Positions 17,618 through 27,825 of a DNA stretch of 64,000 bases are shown here, piece after piece. Under the pieces are notes generated by a model. It ran no database searches. It saw nothing but the letters and a program-made list of their open reading frames with translations, and was not told where the DNA came from. The DNA comes from Flaviflexus huanghaiensis. Lineage in GTDB: Bacteria; Actinomycetota; Actinomycetes; Actinomycetales; Actinomycetaceae. How positions within the stretch are numbered: position 1 is the stretch's first letter; each line of letters starts with the position of its first letter. The stretch is taken from NCBI RefSeq assembly GCF_014118685.1, contig NZ_JACFAK010000014.1, positions 1-64,000 on the forward strand, in the 5' to 3' direction. The position numbers and the translations under genes were made by a program.

Positions 17618-18454
17618 ATGGCTATCCGCAAGTACAAGCCGACGACACCGGGTCGCCGCGGCTCGTCCGTGGCTGACTTCGCCGAGGTGACCCGCTCCGA
17701 GCCGGAGAAGTCACTCGTCCGTCCGCTCCACAAGACCGGCGGCCGCAACAGCACCGGCCGCATCACGACCCGCCACAAGGGTGGCGGCCACAAGCGTCAG
17801 TACCGCGTCATCGACTTCCGTCGTCACGACAAGGACGGCGTACCGGCCACGGTCGCTCACATTGAGTACGACCCGAACCGCACCGCCCGCATCGCCCTCC
17901 TGCACTACGCGGACGGCGAGAAGCGCTACATCATCGCACCGAACCGCCTCAAGCAGGGTGACCGCATCGAGCAGGGCGCCACGGCTGATATCAAGCCCGG
18001 CAACAACCTTCCGCTGCGCAACATCCCGGTCGGTACCGTCATCCACGCTGTGGAGATGCGTCCGGGTGGCGGGGCCAAGATTGCACGCTCCGCTGGCGCC
18101 TCGGTCCAGCTCGTCGCGAAAGAGGGCAAGAACGCTCAGCTGCGTATGCCGTCGGGCGAGATCCGCAACGTCGATGCACGTTGCCGCGCCTCGATCGGTG
18201 AGGTTGGCAACGCCGAGCAGGCGAACATCAACTGGGGCAAGGCTGGCCGCATGAGGTGGAAGGGCGTCCGTCCCTCCGTCCGCGGTGTCGTCATGAACCC
18301 GTTCGATCACCCGCACGGCGGCGGCGAAGGCAAGACGTCCGGCGGTCGTCATCCTGTGTCCCCCTGGGGCCAGAAGGAAGGCCGCACCCGTCACGCGAAC
18401 AAGGCCAGCGACAGGCAGATTGTCCGCCGTCGCAAGTCCGGCAAGAATCGATAG
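17618..18454 (+). CDS. rplB: 50S ribosomal protein L2
   Basis: 278 aa, full length. [16 protein letters not shown] at the N-terminus and the RNA-binding loop [16 protein letters not shown] near residue 225 contain the conserved peptidyl-transferase-centre histidine. Needed for subunit association. Good ribosome spacing; 29 bases after rplW. Confidence 0.98.
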   Translation: MAIRKYKPTTPGRRGSSVADFAEVTRSEPEKSLVRPLHKTGGRNSTGRITTRHKGGGHKRQYRVIDFRRHDKDGVPATVAHIEYDPNRTARIALLHYADGEKRYIIAPNRLKQGDRIEQGATADIKPGNNLPLRNIPVGTVIHAVEMRPGGGAKIARSAGASVQLVAKEGKNAQLRMPSGEIRNVDARCRASIGEVGNAEQANINWGKAGRMRWKGVRPSVRGVVMNPFDHPHGGGEGKTSGGRHPVSPWGQKEGRTRHANKASDRQIVRRRKSGKNR

Positions 18455-18469
18455 GAGAGGGCGACAGAA

Positions 18470-18751
18470 ATGCCTCGCAGTTTGAAGAAGGGCCCCTTCG
18501 TCGACGCGCATCTTCAGAAGAAGGTCGACGCTCAGAACGAATCGGGCAGCAAGAACGTCATCAAGACGTGGTCCCGCCGTTCGGTCATCACGCCGGACTT
18601 CCTGGGTCACACGTTCGCAGTCCACGACGGCCGCAAGCACGTCCCGGTGTTCGTCACCGAATCCATGGTTGGTCACAAGCTCGGAGAGTTTGCTCCGACG
18701 AAGACCTTCCGTGGCCACGACAAGGACGACCGCAAGGGACGCCGCCGCTGA
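18470..18751 (+). CDS. rpsS: 30S ribosomal protein S19
   Basis: 93 aa. [15 protein letters not shown] and the [17 protein letters not shown] core are typical. S19 contacts S13 and 23S rRNA in the 30S head. Preceded by GGAGAGGG. Confidence 0.98.
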   Translation: MPRSLKKGPFVDAHLQKKVDAQNESGSKNVIKTWSRRSVITPDFLGHTFAVHDGRKHVPVFVTESMVGHKLGEFAPTKTFRGHDKDDRKGRRR

Positions 18752-18786
18752 GGCGCGCCGCGAGCCTAGAAGAAAGTTAGGAACAC

Positions 18787-19164
18787 ATGGAAGCCAAGGC
18801 ACAGGCGAAATACGTGCGTATTACGCCCATGAAGGCACGCCGTGTCGTGGACCACGTCCGCGGAATGCGTGCAGTCGACGCCGTCGACGTGCTGCGATAC
18901 GCACCCCAGGCTGCCGCGGAGACCGTCCGCAAGCTCCTGGAGTCGGCGATGTCCAACGCGCGTCAGGCAGCAGACCAGGCCGGCGAGCGGTTCGACATCG
19001 ACTCGCTACATATTGTCGAGACCTACGTTGACGAGGGCCCGACGATGAAGAGGATTCAGCCCCGCGCTCAGGGCAGGGCAAACCAGATCCTCAAGCGTAC
19101 GAGCCACATCACCATCATTGTCGGCGACGAAGTTGCCGGCTCGAAGAAGGGGAGGACCCGCTAG
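18787..19164 (+). CDS. rplV: 50S ribosomal protein L22
   Basis: 125 aa. The family motifs [14 protein letters not shown] and the tunnel hairpin ([20 protein letters not shown]) are present. L22 lines the exit tunnel; macrolide-resistance changes occur in this hairpin, which looks wild type. Its TAG stop shares one base with the rpsC GTG. Confidence 0.98.
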   Translation: MEAKAQAKYVRITPMKARRVVDHVRGMRAVDAVDVLRYAPQAAAETVRKLLESAMSNARQAADQAGERFDIDSLHIVETYVDEGPTMKRIQPRAQGRANQILKRTSHITIIVGDEVAGSKKGRTR

Positions 19165-19934
19165 TGGGACAAAAGGTCAACCCGACCGGGTTCCGACTCG
19201 GCATTACCACCGAACATCGTTCGCGCTGGTTCGCTGATTCGACCGTTAAGGGACAGCGTTACCAGGACTACGTCGCCGAAGACATCGCCATTCGCAACCT
19301 CATGGAGGAAGGTCTTGAGCGTGCGGGAATCTCGCGCGTCAACATCTCTCGCAAGTCGGGTCGCGTCGAGGTCGATATCCACACGGCACGCCCCGGAATC
19401 GTCATCGGCCGCCGCGGCGCCGAGGCGGACCGGCTCAAGCAACAGCTCGAGAAGCTGACCGGTCGCCCGGTCCAGCTCAACATTCTCGAGGTCAAGAACC
19501 CAGAGGCCGACGCTCAGCTCGTCGCTCAGGGCATTGCGGAGCAGCTCGCGTCACGCGTGTCCTTCCGTCGTGCCATGCGTAAGGGCGTCCAGTCCGCCCT
19601 GCGCTCCGGCGCCAAGGGTATCCGTGTCCAGTGCTCCGGCCGCCTCGGCGGCGCAGAGATGTCGCGCTCGGAATTCTACCGCGAGGGCCGCGTGCCCCTG
19701 CACACTCTCCGCGCGAACATCGATTATGGCTTCCACGAGGCCAAGACGACTTTCGGCCGCATCGGCGTCAAGGTGTGGATCTACAAGGGCGACCTCACTG
19801 AGGCTGAGTACCAGCGTCAGCTGAGCGAGGCCCCCCGCGGCCGTGGCCGCGGCGGTGAGCGCCGTGGTGGGCCACGCCGGCCCCGTCCGACCAGGTCCGA
19901 GCAGGCCCCACAGACCACGCAGACGGAGGCATAA
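19164..19934 (+). CDS. rpsC: 30S ribosomal protein S3
   Basis: 256 aa, GTG start. [14 protein letters not shown], a KH domain with [14 protein letters not shown], and the C-terminal S3 domain ([13 protein letters not shown]) are seen. The last 35 residues are a basic, Gly/Arg/Pro-rich tail with [11 protein letters not shown], longer than in E. coli but common in actinobacteria. Helps form the mRNA entry pore. Confidence 0.98.
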   Translation: MGQKVNPTGFRLGITTEHRSRWFADSTVKGQRYQDYVAEDIAIRNLMEEGLERAGISRVNISRKSGRVEVDIHTARPGIVIGRRGAEADRLKQQLEKLTGRPVQLNILEVKNPEADAQLVAQGIAEQLASRVSFRRAMRKGVQSALRSGAKGIRVQCSGRLGGAEMSRSEFYREGRVPLHTLRANIDYGFHEAKTTFGRIGVKVWIYKGDLTEAEYQRQLSEAPRGRGRGGERRGGPRRPRPTRSEQAPQTTQTEA

Positions 19935-20353
19935 TGCTGATCCCTCGCAGGACTAAGTACCGCAAGCAGCACCGTCCGACTCGTTCGGGCTACTCCAAGG
20001 GCGGCAACCAGATTGCGTTCGGCGACTACGCTATCCAGGCGCTTGAGCCGGCGTACCTCACCAACCGTCAGATCGAGGCTGCTCGTATCGCTATGACTCG
20101 TCACGTCAAGCGTGGCGGCAAGGTCTGGATCAACGTGTTCCCGGATCGCCCGCTGACCAAGAAGCCTGCCGAGGTCCGCATGGGCTCGGGTAAGGGTTCG
20201 GTCGAGTTCTGGATCGCCAACATCAAGCCGGGCAGGATCCTGTTCGAGCTTTCCGGTGTTGACGAAAACCTTGCACGTGAGGCAATGTCTCGCGCGCAGC
20301 ACAAGCTCCCGATGAAGACTCGTTTTGTTATGCGTGAAGGCGGTGACAACTGA
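19934..20353 (+). CDS. rplP: 50S ribosomal protein L16
   Basis: 139 aa. [15 protein letters not shown] and the [18 protein letters not shown] region are conserved. L16 organises tRNA binding near the peptidyl-transferase centre. The ATG shares its A with the rpsC TAA, so translation is coupled. Confidence 0.98.
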   Translation: MLIPRRTKYRKQHRPTRSGYSKGGNQIAFGDYAIQALEPAYLTNRQIEAARIAMTRHVKRGGKVWINVFPDRPLTKKPAEVRMGSGKGSVEFWIANIKPGRILFELSGVDENLAREAMSRAQHKLPMKTRFVMREGGDN

Positions 20354-20592
20354 TGGCAGTAGGAACTAAGGGGCTCTTCCCCGAGGACCTGGACCAGATG
20401 ACAGACGCTGAGCTCAAGGAAAGGCTCGCCGACTGCAAGGCCGAGCTGTTCAACCTTCGCTTCTCCTCAGCCACAGGGCAGCTCGAGGACCACGGTCGAC
20501 TGAAGGCGGTTCGCCGCGATATCGCCCGTATTTACACGATCGCCCGTGAGCGTGAGCTCAACATCCGCACCGCTCCGGCTGAGAAGAATTGA
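20353..20592 (+). CDS. rpmC: 50S ribosomal protein L29
   Basis: 79 aa. The helical hairpin [19 protein letters not shown] and [20 protein letters not shown] is typical. L29 sits next to L23 at the tunnel exit. ATG shares one base with the rplP stop. Confidence 0.97.
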   Translation: MAVGTKGLFPEDLDQMTDAELKERLADCKAELFNLRFSSATGQLEDHGRLKAVRRDIARIYTIARERELNIRTAPAEKN

Positions 20593-20600
20593 GGCAGACA

Positions 20601-20882
20601 GTGAGTGAGACTCAGAACACCGAAACTGTCGAGCGCAACTACCGCAAGACCGCACGCGGCTACGTCGTGTCCGACAAGATGGACAAGACCGTTGTCGTCG
20701 AGGTCGAGGAGCAGGTGAAGCACCCGCTGTACGGCAAGGTTCTCCGCCGCTCCAAGAAGGTTAAGGCGCACGACGAGAACAACGAAGTGCGCGTGGGTGA
20801 CCTCGTGCGCATCATGGAGACCCGCCCGCTGTCTGCTACTAAGCACTACCGCGTGGTCGAGATCATCGAGAAGGCCAAGTAG
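20601..20882 (+). CDS. rpsQ: 30S ribosomal protein S17
   Basis: 93 aa from GTG 20601. A TTG at 20589 overlaps the rpmC stop but lacks a ribosome site; GAGGCAG ahead of GTG 20601 decides the start. [15 protein letters not shown] and the OB-fold core [17 protein letters not shown] are standard. Early 16S rRNA binder. A 70-bp gap to rplN follows, marking the change from the S10 to the spc part. Confidence 0.97.
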   Translation: MSETQNTETVERNYRKTARGYVVSDKMDKTVVVEVEEQVKHPLYGKVLRRSKKVKAHDENNEVRVGDLVRIMETRPLSATKHYRVVEIIEKAK

Positions 20883-20952
20883 CCCTCTCTCAAGTAACCC
20901 ATCCGTTCGGCCAGGCTCGCAAGAGAACCGGCACGACGACAGGAGATAGTTC

Positions 20953-21324
20953 ATGATCCAGCAAGAGTCGCGGCTGAAGGTCGCCGACAACACCGGTGCG
21001 AAGGAAATCCTTTGCATCAAGGTGCTCGGCGGCTCTGGCCGGCGCTACGCCGGAATCGGCGACACCATCGTCGCCACCGTCAAGGATGCAATTCCGGGCG
21101 GAAACGTTAAGAAGGGCGAGGTCGTGAAGGCGGTCATCGTCCGTACCACCAAGGAACGTCGTCGCCCCGACGGCTCGTACATCCGCTTTGACGAGAATGC
21201 TGCCGTCATCCTCAAGTCCGATGGACTTGATCCGCGTGGCACCCGCATTTTCGGTCCTGTCGGCCGCGAGCTTCGCGACAACCAGTACATGCGCATCATT
21301 TCACTCGCTCCGGAGGTGCTCTAA
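20953..21324 (+). CDS. rplN: 50S ribosomal protein L14
   Basis: 123 aa. [19 protein letters not shown] and the C-terminal [23 protein letters not shown] region (shortened here) are conserved. L14 forms intersubunit bridges. It starts the spc part; GACAGGAGATAG is its ribosome site. Confidence 0.98.
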   Translation: MIQQESRLKVADNTGAKEILCIKVLGGSGRRYAGIGDTIVATVKDAIPGGNVKKGEVVKAVIVRTTKERRRPDGSYIRFDENAAVILKSDGLDPRGTRIFGPVGRELRDNQYMRIISLAPEVL

Positions 21325-21666
21325 ATGGCGAAGATCAAGAAGGGCGATCTCGTCCAGGTAATCGCCGGCCGCGATAAGGGCCTTCAGGGCCGCGTGCTGC
21401 AGGTGGACACAAATCGCGATCGCGTCATCGTCGAAGGCGTTATGCGCGTGAAGAAGCACACGAAGCCGGGCCAGCCTGGCGCAAGCTCGAGCGGTGGCAT
21501 CGAAACCGTCGAGGCACCCATCCACATCTCCAATGTTGCCCTCGTCGGCCCGGACAAGAAGCCGATCCGCGTTGGTTACAAGGAGGTCGAGGTCGAGCGT
21601 GACGGCCGCGTCCGTAAGACCCGCGTCCGCATCGGCCGCCGCGCCGGAGAGGAGATCGAGCTGTGA
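21325..21666 (+). CDS. rplX: 50S ribosomal protein L24
   Basis: 113 aa with the KOW motif [20 protein letters not shown] (written as the first 20 residues of the motif) and IHISNVALV. Assembly initiator of the 50S subunit. Directly abuts the rplN stop. Confidence 0.98.
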   Translation: MAKIKKGDLVQVIAGRDKGLQGRVLQVDTNRDRVIVEGVMRVKKHTKPGQPGASSSGGIETVEAPIHISNVALVGPDKKPIRVGYKEVEVERDGRVRKTRVRIGRRAGEEIEL

Positions 21667-22220
21667 CTGAAACCCTCACCCCTCGTCTCAAGACCAGGTA
21701 CCGCGAAGAGATCGTTCCGGCTCTTATCGAACAGTTCTCGATCAAGAACCCGAACCAGGTCGCAAAGCTCGAGAAGATCGTCGTCAACATGGGTGTCGGT
21801 GACGCTGCCCGCGATTCGAAGCTCATCGAAGGCGCCATCTCTGACCTCACGCTCATCACGGGTCAGAAGCCGCAGATTACGAAGGCACGCAAGTCCATCG
21901 CCCAGTTCAAGCTGCGCGAGGGCCAGGCTATCGGTGCGCACGTCACCCTGCGTGGTGACCGCATGTGGGAGTTCCTCGACAGGCTTCTGTCGCTGGCTCT
22001 TCCCCGTATCCGTGACTTCCGCGGCCTCGCGCCGAAGCAGTTCGACGGCCACGGCAACTACACGTTCGGTCTGACTGAACAGTCGATGTTCCACGAGATC
22101 GACCTGGACAGGGTCGACCGCGTCCGCGGCATGGACATCACGATCGTGACGACTGCCGACAACGACGATGAGGGCCGTGCCCTCCTGCGCGCCCTCGGCT
22201 TCCCGTTCAAGGAAAACTGA
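21663..22220 (+). CDS. rplE: 50S ribosomal protein L5
   Basis: 185 aa. GTG start overlapping rpl[20 protein letters not shown] and [19 protein letters not shown] are clear L5 motifs. Binds 5S rRNA and contacts P-site tRNA. In most bacteria rpsN follows; here only 90 bases separate it from rpsH, too few for that gene. Confidence 0.98.
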   Translation: MTETLTPRLKTRYREEIVPALIEQFSIKNPNQVAKLEKIVVNMGVGDAARDSKLIEGAISDLTLITGQKPQITKARKSIAQFKLREGQAIGAHVTLRGDRMWEFLDRLLSLALPRIRDFRGLAPKQFDGHGNYTFGLTEQSMFHEIDLDRVDRVRGMDITIVTTADNDDEGRALLRALGFPFKEN

Positions 22221-22310
22221 GTCCGTGCTGACGACTAATATTTACCCGCTGGTAATTCCATCTACGTCGCAGGTCCTAAGGAAACCGCGACGGGAAGGGG
22301 CGCAGGCCCG

Positions 22311-22709
22311 ATGACAATGACAGACCCCATCGCAGACATGCTGACTCGTCTGCGAAACGCCAATTCGGCGTACCACGAGACGGTGTCGATGCCGTACTCG
22401 AAGCTCAAGGGAGCAATCTCTGAGATCCTCGTGCGCGAGGGATACATCGAGAGCTTTGACGTTGAGGATGCTGAGGTCGGTAAGACTCTCACCCTCAACC
22501 TGAAGTTCGGACCCCAACGCGAGCGTTCGCTCGCCGGCCTTCGCCGTGTGTCGAAGCCCGGTCTGCGCGTGTACGCGAAGTCGACGAAGCTGCCCACCGT
22601 CCTCGGTGGCCTCGGCGTGGCAATTCTGTCCACGTCCTCAGGCCTGCTGACCGACCGTGAGGCCAAGGCAAAGGGCGTAGGCGGAGAAGTCCTCGCCTAC
22701 ATCTGGTAA
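22311..22709 (+). CDS. rpsH: 30S ribosomal protein S8
   Basis: 132 aa. [18 protein letters not shown] and the C-terminal [20 protein letters not shown] are diagnostic. In E. coli S8 represses the spc operon. The 90-bp space upstream (22221-22310) has no S14 gene, the notable difference from the common bacterial order; see findings. Confidence 0.98.
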   Translation: MTMTDPIADMLTRLRNANSAYHETVSMPYSKLKGAISEILVREGYIESFDVEDAEVGKTLTLNLKFGPQRERSLAGLRRVSKPGLRVYAKSTKLPTVLGGLGVAILSTSSGLLTDREAKAKGVGGEVLAYIW

Positions 22710-22725
22710 GGGAGGTACAGAGAAT

Positions 22726-23262
22726 ATGTCGCGTATTGGCAAGCAGCCTGTCACCATTCCCTCCGGCGTCGATGTGTCCATCGACGGTCAGAGCGTCACC
22801 GTGAAGGGCCCGAAGGGCTCCCTCTCGTATGATGTCCCGGCACCGATCACCATCGCTCAGGAAGACGGCGCAATCATCGTGTCCCGTCCGGACGATGAGC
22901 GGGAGTCGCGTTCGCTTCACGGTCTGGTCCGCACCTTGATCTTCAACAACGTCGTCGGTGTGACCGAAGGCTTCTCAAAGAAGCTCGAGATCGTCGGCAC
23001 GGGCTACCGTGCGGCAGCGAAGGGCGCAGACCTGGAGCTGTCTCTCGGGTTCTCACACCCGGTCACCGTGACCGCACCGGAGGGCATCACCCTCCAGCTC
23101 GAGGGCAACAACAAGATCACCGTGTCCGGTATCGATAAGCAGCAGGTCGGCGAAGTTGCGGCGAACATCCGCAAGCTCCGCAAGCCTGAACCGTACAAGG
23201 GCAAGGGCGTTCGCTACGCAGGCGAACACGTGCGCCGCAAGGCCGGAAAGGCTGGTAAGTGA
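22726..23262 (+). CDS. rplF: 50S ribosomal protein L6
   Basis: 178 aa with the two repeated L6 domains and the C-terminal signature [14 protein letters not shown]. Lies near the sarcin-ricin loop. GGGAGG precedes the ATG. Confidence 0.98.
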   Translation: MSRIGKQPVTIPSGVDVSIDGQSVTVKGPKGSLSYDVPAPITIAQEDGAIIVSRPDDERESRSLHGLVRTLIFNNVVGVTEGFSKKLEIVGTGYRAAAKGADLELSLGFSHPVTVTAPEGITLQLEGNNKITVSGIDKQQVGEVAANIRKLRKPEPYKGKGVRYAGEHVRRKAGKAGK

Positions 23263-23633
23263 TGGCTGTCTCTATCAAGGGCAAGGGCAAGTACGTCGCG
23301 CGCAAGCGCCGTCACCTCCGCCTGCGCAAGAAGGTCACCGGCACGGCTGCGCGTCCGCGCCTGGTCGTCACCCGTTCGAACCGCCACATTGTTGCTCAGG
23401 TCATCGACGACACCGTCGGTCACACCCTCGCATCCGCATCGTCCCTCGAGGTCGAGCTTCGTGAGGATAGCGGCGATAAGAGCGCGAAGGCCCGCAGGGT
23501 CGGCGAGCTTGTTGCTGAGCGTGCGAAGGCAGCCGGTGTCGACACGGTCGTGTTCGACCGCGGCGGCAACCAGTACCACGGCCGTGTCGCGGCCGTGGCA
23601 GAGGGTGCCCGCGAATCCGGTCTGACCCTGTAG
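23262..23633 (+). CDS. rplR: 50S ribosomal protein L18
   Basis: 123 aa from ATG 23262, which overlaps the rplF stop (TGATG); an adjoining GTG at 23259 gives an unlikely Met-Met start. [18 protein letters not shown] and [19 protein letters not shown] are standard. Binds 5S rRNA with L5. Confidence 0.98.
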   Translation: MAVSIKGKGKYVARKRRHLRLRKKVTGTAARPRLVVTRSNRHIVAQVIDDTVGHTLASASSLEVELREDSGDKSAKARRVGELVAERAKAAGVDTVVFDRGGNQYHGRVAAVAEGARESGLTL

Positions 23634-23660
23634 TTGACGGAACGAGAGTAGAGGAAAACT

Positions 23661-24365
23661 ATGGCTGCATCGCAGCGTCGGACCACTGGTCCGGAAGGCG
23701 ACGGCGAGCGCAACGAGCGTTCCGGTTCCGACCGTCCGAGGGGACGCCGGGGCAACACCGACCGTCGTAACGAACAGAAAGACGCCTACATCGAACGCGT
23801 CGTCACCATCAACCGCGTGTCCAAGGTCGTGAAGGGTGGCCGTCGCTTCTCCTTCACAGCTCTGGTCGTCGTGGGCGATGGTAACGGCACCGTCGGCGTA
23901 GGCTACGGCAAGGCCAAGGAGGTGCCCCAGGCTATTTCTAAGGGCACCGAGGAGGCGAAGAAGAACTTCTTTCGCGTCCCCCTCATTGGCCGCACGATCC
24001 CGCATACGACCCAGGGCGAAGACGCCGCAGGAGTTGTCTTCCTGCGCCCGGCATCGCCCGGTACCGGCGTTATCGCCGGCGGCCCGGTCCGTGCAGTCAT
24101 GGAAGCCGCAGGCATCCATGACATCCTCACCAAGTCGCTGGGTTCATCGAACGCCATCAACATTGTGCGTGCATCGGTCAAGGCTCTGCGTCAGCTCGAG
24201 CAGCCTGAGTCGGTTGCGGCTCGCCGCGGCAAGTCTCTCGAAGAGGTTGCGCCAGCAGCCATGCTTCGCAGGCGTGCGGCACATGATGCCGAGCAGCGCG
24301 AGCAGAAGGCCGCCCAGACGGCCGCTGCCGAGAACGAGGCCGCTGCCTCCGGGGTTGGTGCATAA
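23661..24365 (+). CDS. rpsE: 30S ribosomal protein S5
   Basis: 234 aa, longer than E. coli S5 (about 166) because of a 40-residue charged N-terminal extension ([20 protein letters not shown]) and an Ala/Glu-rich tail, both common in actinobacteria. The S5 core starts at [19 protein letters not shown]. Located at the mRNA entry site; accuracy and spectinomycin-resistance determinant. Confidence 0.98.
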   Translation: MAASQRRTTGPEGDGERNERSGSDRPRGRRGNTDRRNEQKDAYIERVVTINRVSKVVKGGRRFSFTALVVVGDGNGTVGVGYGKAKEVPQAISKGTEEAKKNFFRVPLIGRTIPHTTQGEDAAGVVFLRPASPGTGVIAGGPVRAVMEAAGIHDILTKSLGSSNAINIVRASVKALRQLEQPESVAARRGKSLEEVAPAAMLRRRAAHDAEQREQKAAQTAAAENEAAASGVGA

Positions 24366-24538
24366 TGCTCAAGATTACCCAGACGAAGTCCACCATCGGT
24401 GGAACCAAGAAGCAGAGGGACACCATGCTCTCGCTCGGACTGCGCAAGATCGGCCAGTCTGTTGAGCGCGAGGACCGTCCCGAGGTCCGCGGAATGATCA
24501 AGGTCGTTTCGCACCTCGTCACCGTAGAGGAGGCATGA
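24365..24538 (+). CDS. rpmD: 50S ribosomal protein L30
   Basis: 57 aa, too short for a 60-residue cut-off but clear: [19 protein letters not shown] and [20 protein letters not shown] are the L30 signature. The ATG shares its A with the rpsE TAA and the TGA overlaps the start of rplO. Confidence 0.97.
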   Translation: MLKITQTKSTIGGTKKQRDTMLSLGLRKIGQSVEREDRPEVRGMIKVVSHLVTVEEA

Positions 24539-24996
24539 TGTCGGAAAACACCAACGACGTCACCAAGCTCCACGACCTCGCCCCCGCAGCCGGATCCCAC
24601 AAGCCGAAGACTCGTGTCGGTCGTGGCGAGGCATCGAAGGGCAAGACCGCGGGTCGCGGCACCAAGGGCACGAAAGCCCGCAACAAGGTGCCTGTCGGCT
24701 TTGAGGGTGGGCAAATGCCGCTGCATATGCGCACGCCGAAGCTCCGCGGATTCAAGAACCCGTTCCGCGTCGAGTATCAGGTCGTCAATCTCGACCGCAT
24801 CTCGGCGCTCTACCCCGAGGGTGGCGACATTTCCGTCGACGACCTCATCGCGAAGGGTGCGGTCCGCAAGGGCTGCCTCGTCAAGGTTCTCGGTTCGGGC
24901 GACATCTCGGTCAAGGTGAATGTTGTGGCCGACAAATGGTCAGCTTCTGCGCAGCAGAAGATCGAAGCAGCCGGCGGATCGATCTCCGCGCGGTGA
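24538..24996 (+). CDS. rplO: 50S ribosomal protein L15
   Basis: 152 aa. Two adjacent ATGs (24535 and 24538); GAGGAGG at 24527-24533 is only one base from the first, so the second is preferred. [20 protein letters not shown] and the [19 protein letters not shown] motif identify it. Late 50S assembly protein. Confidence 0.97.
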   Translation: MSENTNDVTKLHDLAPAAGSHKPKTRVGRGEASKGKTAGRGTKGTKARNKVPVGFEGGQMPLHMRTPKLRGFKNPFRVEYQVVNLDRISALYPEGGDISVDDLIAKGAVRKGCLVKVLGSGDISVKVNVVADKWSASAQQKIEAAGGSISAR

Positions 24997-25009
24997 TGTG
25001 AGTATGTGA

Positions 25010-25036
25010 CGAGGCGGGCCTGATAGGCCCGCCTCG
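25010..25036 (+). terminator. Hairpin between rplO and secY
   Basis: An 11-bp GC-rich stem (25010-25020 with 25026-25036) with a 5-base loop sits 14 bases after the rplO stop. Only TTGC follows, so it may be a weak terminator or attenuator separating ribosomal genes from secY. Confidence 0.55.
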
Positions 25037-25076
25037 TTGCACTCACCGAGCGGCCGTAAACGAACACTGACCGCGC

Positions 25077-25122
25077 TACACTGTCTTGTGGCTCGCACGG
25101 GGCCACACCATCCTGGTGGCCC
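25077..25122 (+). promoter_or_regulatory. secY promoter -10 and leader hairpin
   Basis: TACACT at 25077-25082 is a good -10 box. The leader then folds: GGGCCAC (25100-25106) pairs with GTGGCCC (25116-25122), and the CCACACC-type sequence recurs just before the ribosome site AAGGAGG (25138-25144). secY therefore has its own promoter and perhaps a translational control hairpin. Confidence 0.45.
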
Positions 25123-25148
25123 AGGGGCCACACCCCCAAGGAGGAAGT

Positions 25149-26435
25149 TTGCTTTCCGCATTCGTCTCGGCATTCCGCACCCCGGACCTGCGCCGCAAGC
25201 TGCTGTTCACGCTCGGCATCATCGTCATTTATCGCCTCGGCACATTCTTGCCGGCCCCTGGCGTGAGCTATCGCAACGTTCAGCAGTGCCTTAATGAGGC
25301 GGGCTCAGCTGACCTTCTGTCGATGATCAACATGTTCTCCGGCGGCGCCATGTTCCAGCTGTCGGTCTTCGCGCTTGGCATCATGCCGTATATCACCGCG
25401 TCGATCATCGTCCAGTTGCTGAGGGTCGTTATCCCTCGCTTCGAAGAGCTTCACAAGGAAGGTCAGTCCGGAACTGCGAAACTTACGCAGTACACGCGCT
25501 ACCTGACAATCGGACTTGCCATCATGCAGTCTGCAGTCGTTGTGACGGTCGCGAACTCGACCCTCTTCCTCGGGTGCACCGTCGATCCGTTCCCGGACAT
25601 GTCGGCTGGAACGGTCCTTCTGGCGATCCTGACGATGACAGCGGGCACCGGCCTCATTATGTGGATGGCCGAGCAGATCACCGAGCGAGGTGTCGGCAAC
25701 GGTATGTCGATCCTCATTTTCTCGGGTATCGCGGCCTCGTTCCCGCCCTCTATGGCCCAGGTTCTCAATTCGAACAATGGCGTTCGCAACTTCATTTTCA
25801 TCCTCGCACTCTTCCTCGCAATCACGATCGTCGTTGTTTTCGTTGAGCAGTCACAGCGCAGGATCCCCGTGCAGTACGCGAAGCGCGTTATCGGCCGGCG
25901 CACGTACGGCGGCTCGACGACGTACATCCCAATCAAGATCAACATGGCGAACGTCATTCCCGTCATCTTCGCGTCCTCCCTTCTCGCGCTGCCGACAATG
26001 GCGATGCAGTTCGGCGACCAGAGCGCTGGCTGGGTCCAGTGGCTGTCGGTAAACTACCGGCCGAACTCGTTCCTGTACCTGCTGACGTTCGCCGTCCTCA
26101 TCATCTTCTTCGCGTTCTTCTACACGTCGATCACGTTCAATCCTGAAGAAGTCGCGGACAACATGAAGCGCTACGGCGGCTTCATTCCCGGTATCAGGGC
26201 GGGTGCGCCGACAGCGCGCTACCTGAAGAACGTCATCACTCGCATCACGTGGGTCGGATCGTTCTACCTTGCGACGATCGCCCTCATCCCAACTGTGATC
26301 TTCAGCGAAATGGGCATCACAATGATGGCGTTCGGCGGCACGTCAATCATCATTATCGTGGGCGTCGGCCTGCAAACAGTGAAGGACATCGACGCTCAGC
26401 TCCAGCAACGGCACTACGAAGGTTTCCTCCGATGA
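25149..26435 (+). CDS. secY: Protein translocase subunit SecY
   Basis: 428 aa from TTG 25149, four bases after AAGGAGG; the in-frame opening at 25086 lies within the leader hairpin. Ten membrane spans; conserved MINMFSGGAMFQLSVFALGI, PYITASIIVQLL, and TFFYTSITFNPEEVADNMKR-like loop sequences. Forms the Sec channel with SecE and SecG encoded elsewhere. adk overlaps by four bases. Confidence 0.97.
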   Translation: MLSAFVSAFRTPDLRRKLLFTLGIIVIYRLGTFLPAPGVSYRNVQQCLNEAGSADLLSMINMFSGGAMFQLSVFALGIMPYITASIIVQLLRVVIPRFEELHKEGQSGTAKLTQYTRYLTIGLAIMQSAVVVTVANSTLFLGCTVDPFPDMSAGTVLLAILTMTAGTGLIMWMAEQITERGVGNGMSILIFSGIAASFPPSMAQVLNSNNGVRNFIFILALFLAITIVVVFVEQSQRRIPVQYAKRVIGRRTYGGSTTYIPIKINMANVIPVIFASSLLALPTMAMQFGDQSAGWVQWLSVNYRPNSFLYLLTFAVLIIFFAFFYTSITFNPEEVADNMKRYGGFIPGIRAGAPTARYLKNVITRITWVGSFYLATIALIPTVIFSEMGITMMAFGGTSIIIIVGVGLQTVKDIDAQLQQRHYEGFLR

Positions 26436-26998
26436 GAATCATCATCCTTGGCGCTCCCGGCGCAGGCAAAGGCACACAAGCTCAGCTGCTGTGCCAGAAG
26501 TTCGACATCCCGCAGATCTCGACAGGCGCGATTTTCCGCGCCAACGTCGTGGCGGGCAGCGAGCTTGGGAAGTTAGCCAAGGGCTATATCGACGAGGGTT
26601 TGTTCGTGCCGGATGAGATCACGGACTCTCTCGTGCGGGAGCGCCTCCACCAGGAAGACACCCAAGACGGGTTCCTCCTCGACGGTTATCCACGCACGCT
26701 GGCTCAGGTCGCGTCGCTCGATGAAATCCTGCGAGAGCAGGGGCACGTTGTCGATATTGTCCTTGAGCTCGTCACGGACAAAGACGAGCTCGTTCAGCGT
26801 TTGCTCAAGCGCGCCCAAGTCGAGGGCCGTGCTGATGACACAGCTGAGGTCATCACCCGTCGGATGGACGTGTACGCCGAGCAGACGAAGCCGCTGTCAC
26901 GGATCTACGACCAGCGCGGAATCCTGGCTCGCGTCGATGGCACCGGCACGATTGAGGAAGTCCAGCAGCGTTTGCAGGACGCGCTTCGGGACCGCTGA
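26432..26998 (+). CDS. adk: Adenylate kinase
   Basis: 188 aa, the short actinobacterial form without a zinc LID. P-loop GAPGAGKGTQ (8-17), DGYPRTLAQ and the RADD...RRMDVY arginines are present. Converts ATP + AMP to 2 ADP. ATGA overlap with secY and TGATG overlap with map: the secY-adk-map order is the classic one. Confidence 0.97.
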   Translation: MRIIILGAPGAGKGTQAQLLCQKFDIPQISTGAIFRANVVAGSELGKLAKGYIDEGLFVPDEITDSLVRERLHQEDTQDGFLLDGYPRTLAQVASLDEILREQGHVVDIVLELVTDKDELVQRLLKRAQVEGRADDTAEVITRRMDVYAEQTKPLSRIYDQRGILARVDGTGTIEEVQQRLQDALRDR

Positions 26999-27825
26999 TG
27001 TTCGGTAGGGATCCTATTGAATACAAGACGAACGACGAGATCAGAAAGATCCGCCGTGCAGGTCTTGTCGTCGCCAACATCCACGAAGCTCTGAGGGAAG
27101 CCGCGAAACCCGGGGTGACGACCGGCGAACTTGACCTCATCGCGGGCCGTGTCCTGGAGGAAGCTGGGGCACGCTCCAACTTTCTCGGCTACCACGGTTA
27201 CCCAGCCAACGCCTGTATCTCCGTCAACGAAACAATCGTTCACGGCATCCCGGGCGACCGGGTCCTGACCGACTCTGACATCGTCTCCTTCGACTGCGGC
27301 GCGATTCTCGATGGCTGGCACGGCGACGCCTGCATCACCGTTCTCATGCCGAACGCGTCAGAAGACGATCGCAAGCTCTCCGAGTTCACAGAGACAGCCA
27401 TGTGGACCGGGATTGCCCAGCTCGCCAAGGCAAAGCACGTCGGCGAGGTCGGCGCCGCAATCGAAGACTATGTTGACTCAATCCCAGAGGATATCCGGCC
27501 TGGCCTCGTTGAGGAGTACATGGGCCACGGAATCGGCTCGCAGATGCACCAGCCGCCCGATGTGCTGAACTATCGGGCGAAGAACAAGGGTGCGAAGATC
27601 AAGCCGGGCATGGTGCTCTGCATCGAGCCGATGCTGACCGCTGGAAACCCCGCAAGCCGCGTGTTGGAAGACGACTGGACCGTTGTCACGGTCGACGGTT
27701 CCCACGCCTCCCACTGGGAACACGAGGTTGCTATTCATCGTGGCGGCATCTGGGTGCTAACGGCACCCGATGGGGGAGCGGCAGGTCTCGCTCCGTTCGG
27801 CGTCGAACCAGTCCCGCTCGGCTGA
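26998..27825 (+). CDS. map: Methionine aminopeptidase, type I
   Basis: 275 aa. Metal ligands are visible in order: Asp of VSFDCG, Asp of HGDACIT, His of YMGHGIG, Glu of CIEPM and Glu of HWEHEVAI. Removes N-terminal Met co-translationally. The C-terminal 25 residues (Gly/Ala/Pro-rich) extend beyond the catalytic fold. ATG shares a base with the adk stop. Confidence 0.96.
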   Translation: MFGRDPIEYKTNDEIRKIRRAGLVVANIHEALREAAKPGVTTGELDLIAGRVLEEAGARSNFLGYHGYPANACISVNETIVHGIPGDRVLTDSDIVSFDCGAILDGWHGDACITVLMPNASEDDRKLSEFTETAMWTGIAQLAKAKHVGEVGAAIEDYVDSIPEDIRPGLVEEYMGHGIGSQMHQPPDVLNYRAKNKGAKIKPGMVLCIEPMLTAGNPASRVLEDDWTVVTVDGSHASHWEHEVAIHRGGIWVLTAPDGGAAGLAPFGVEPVPLG

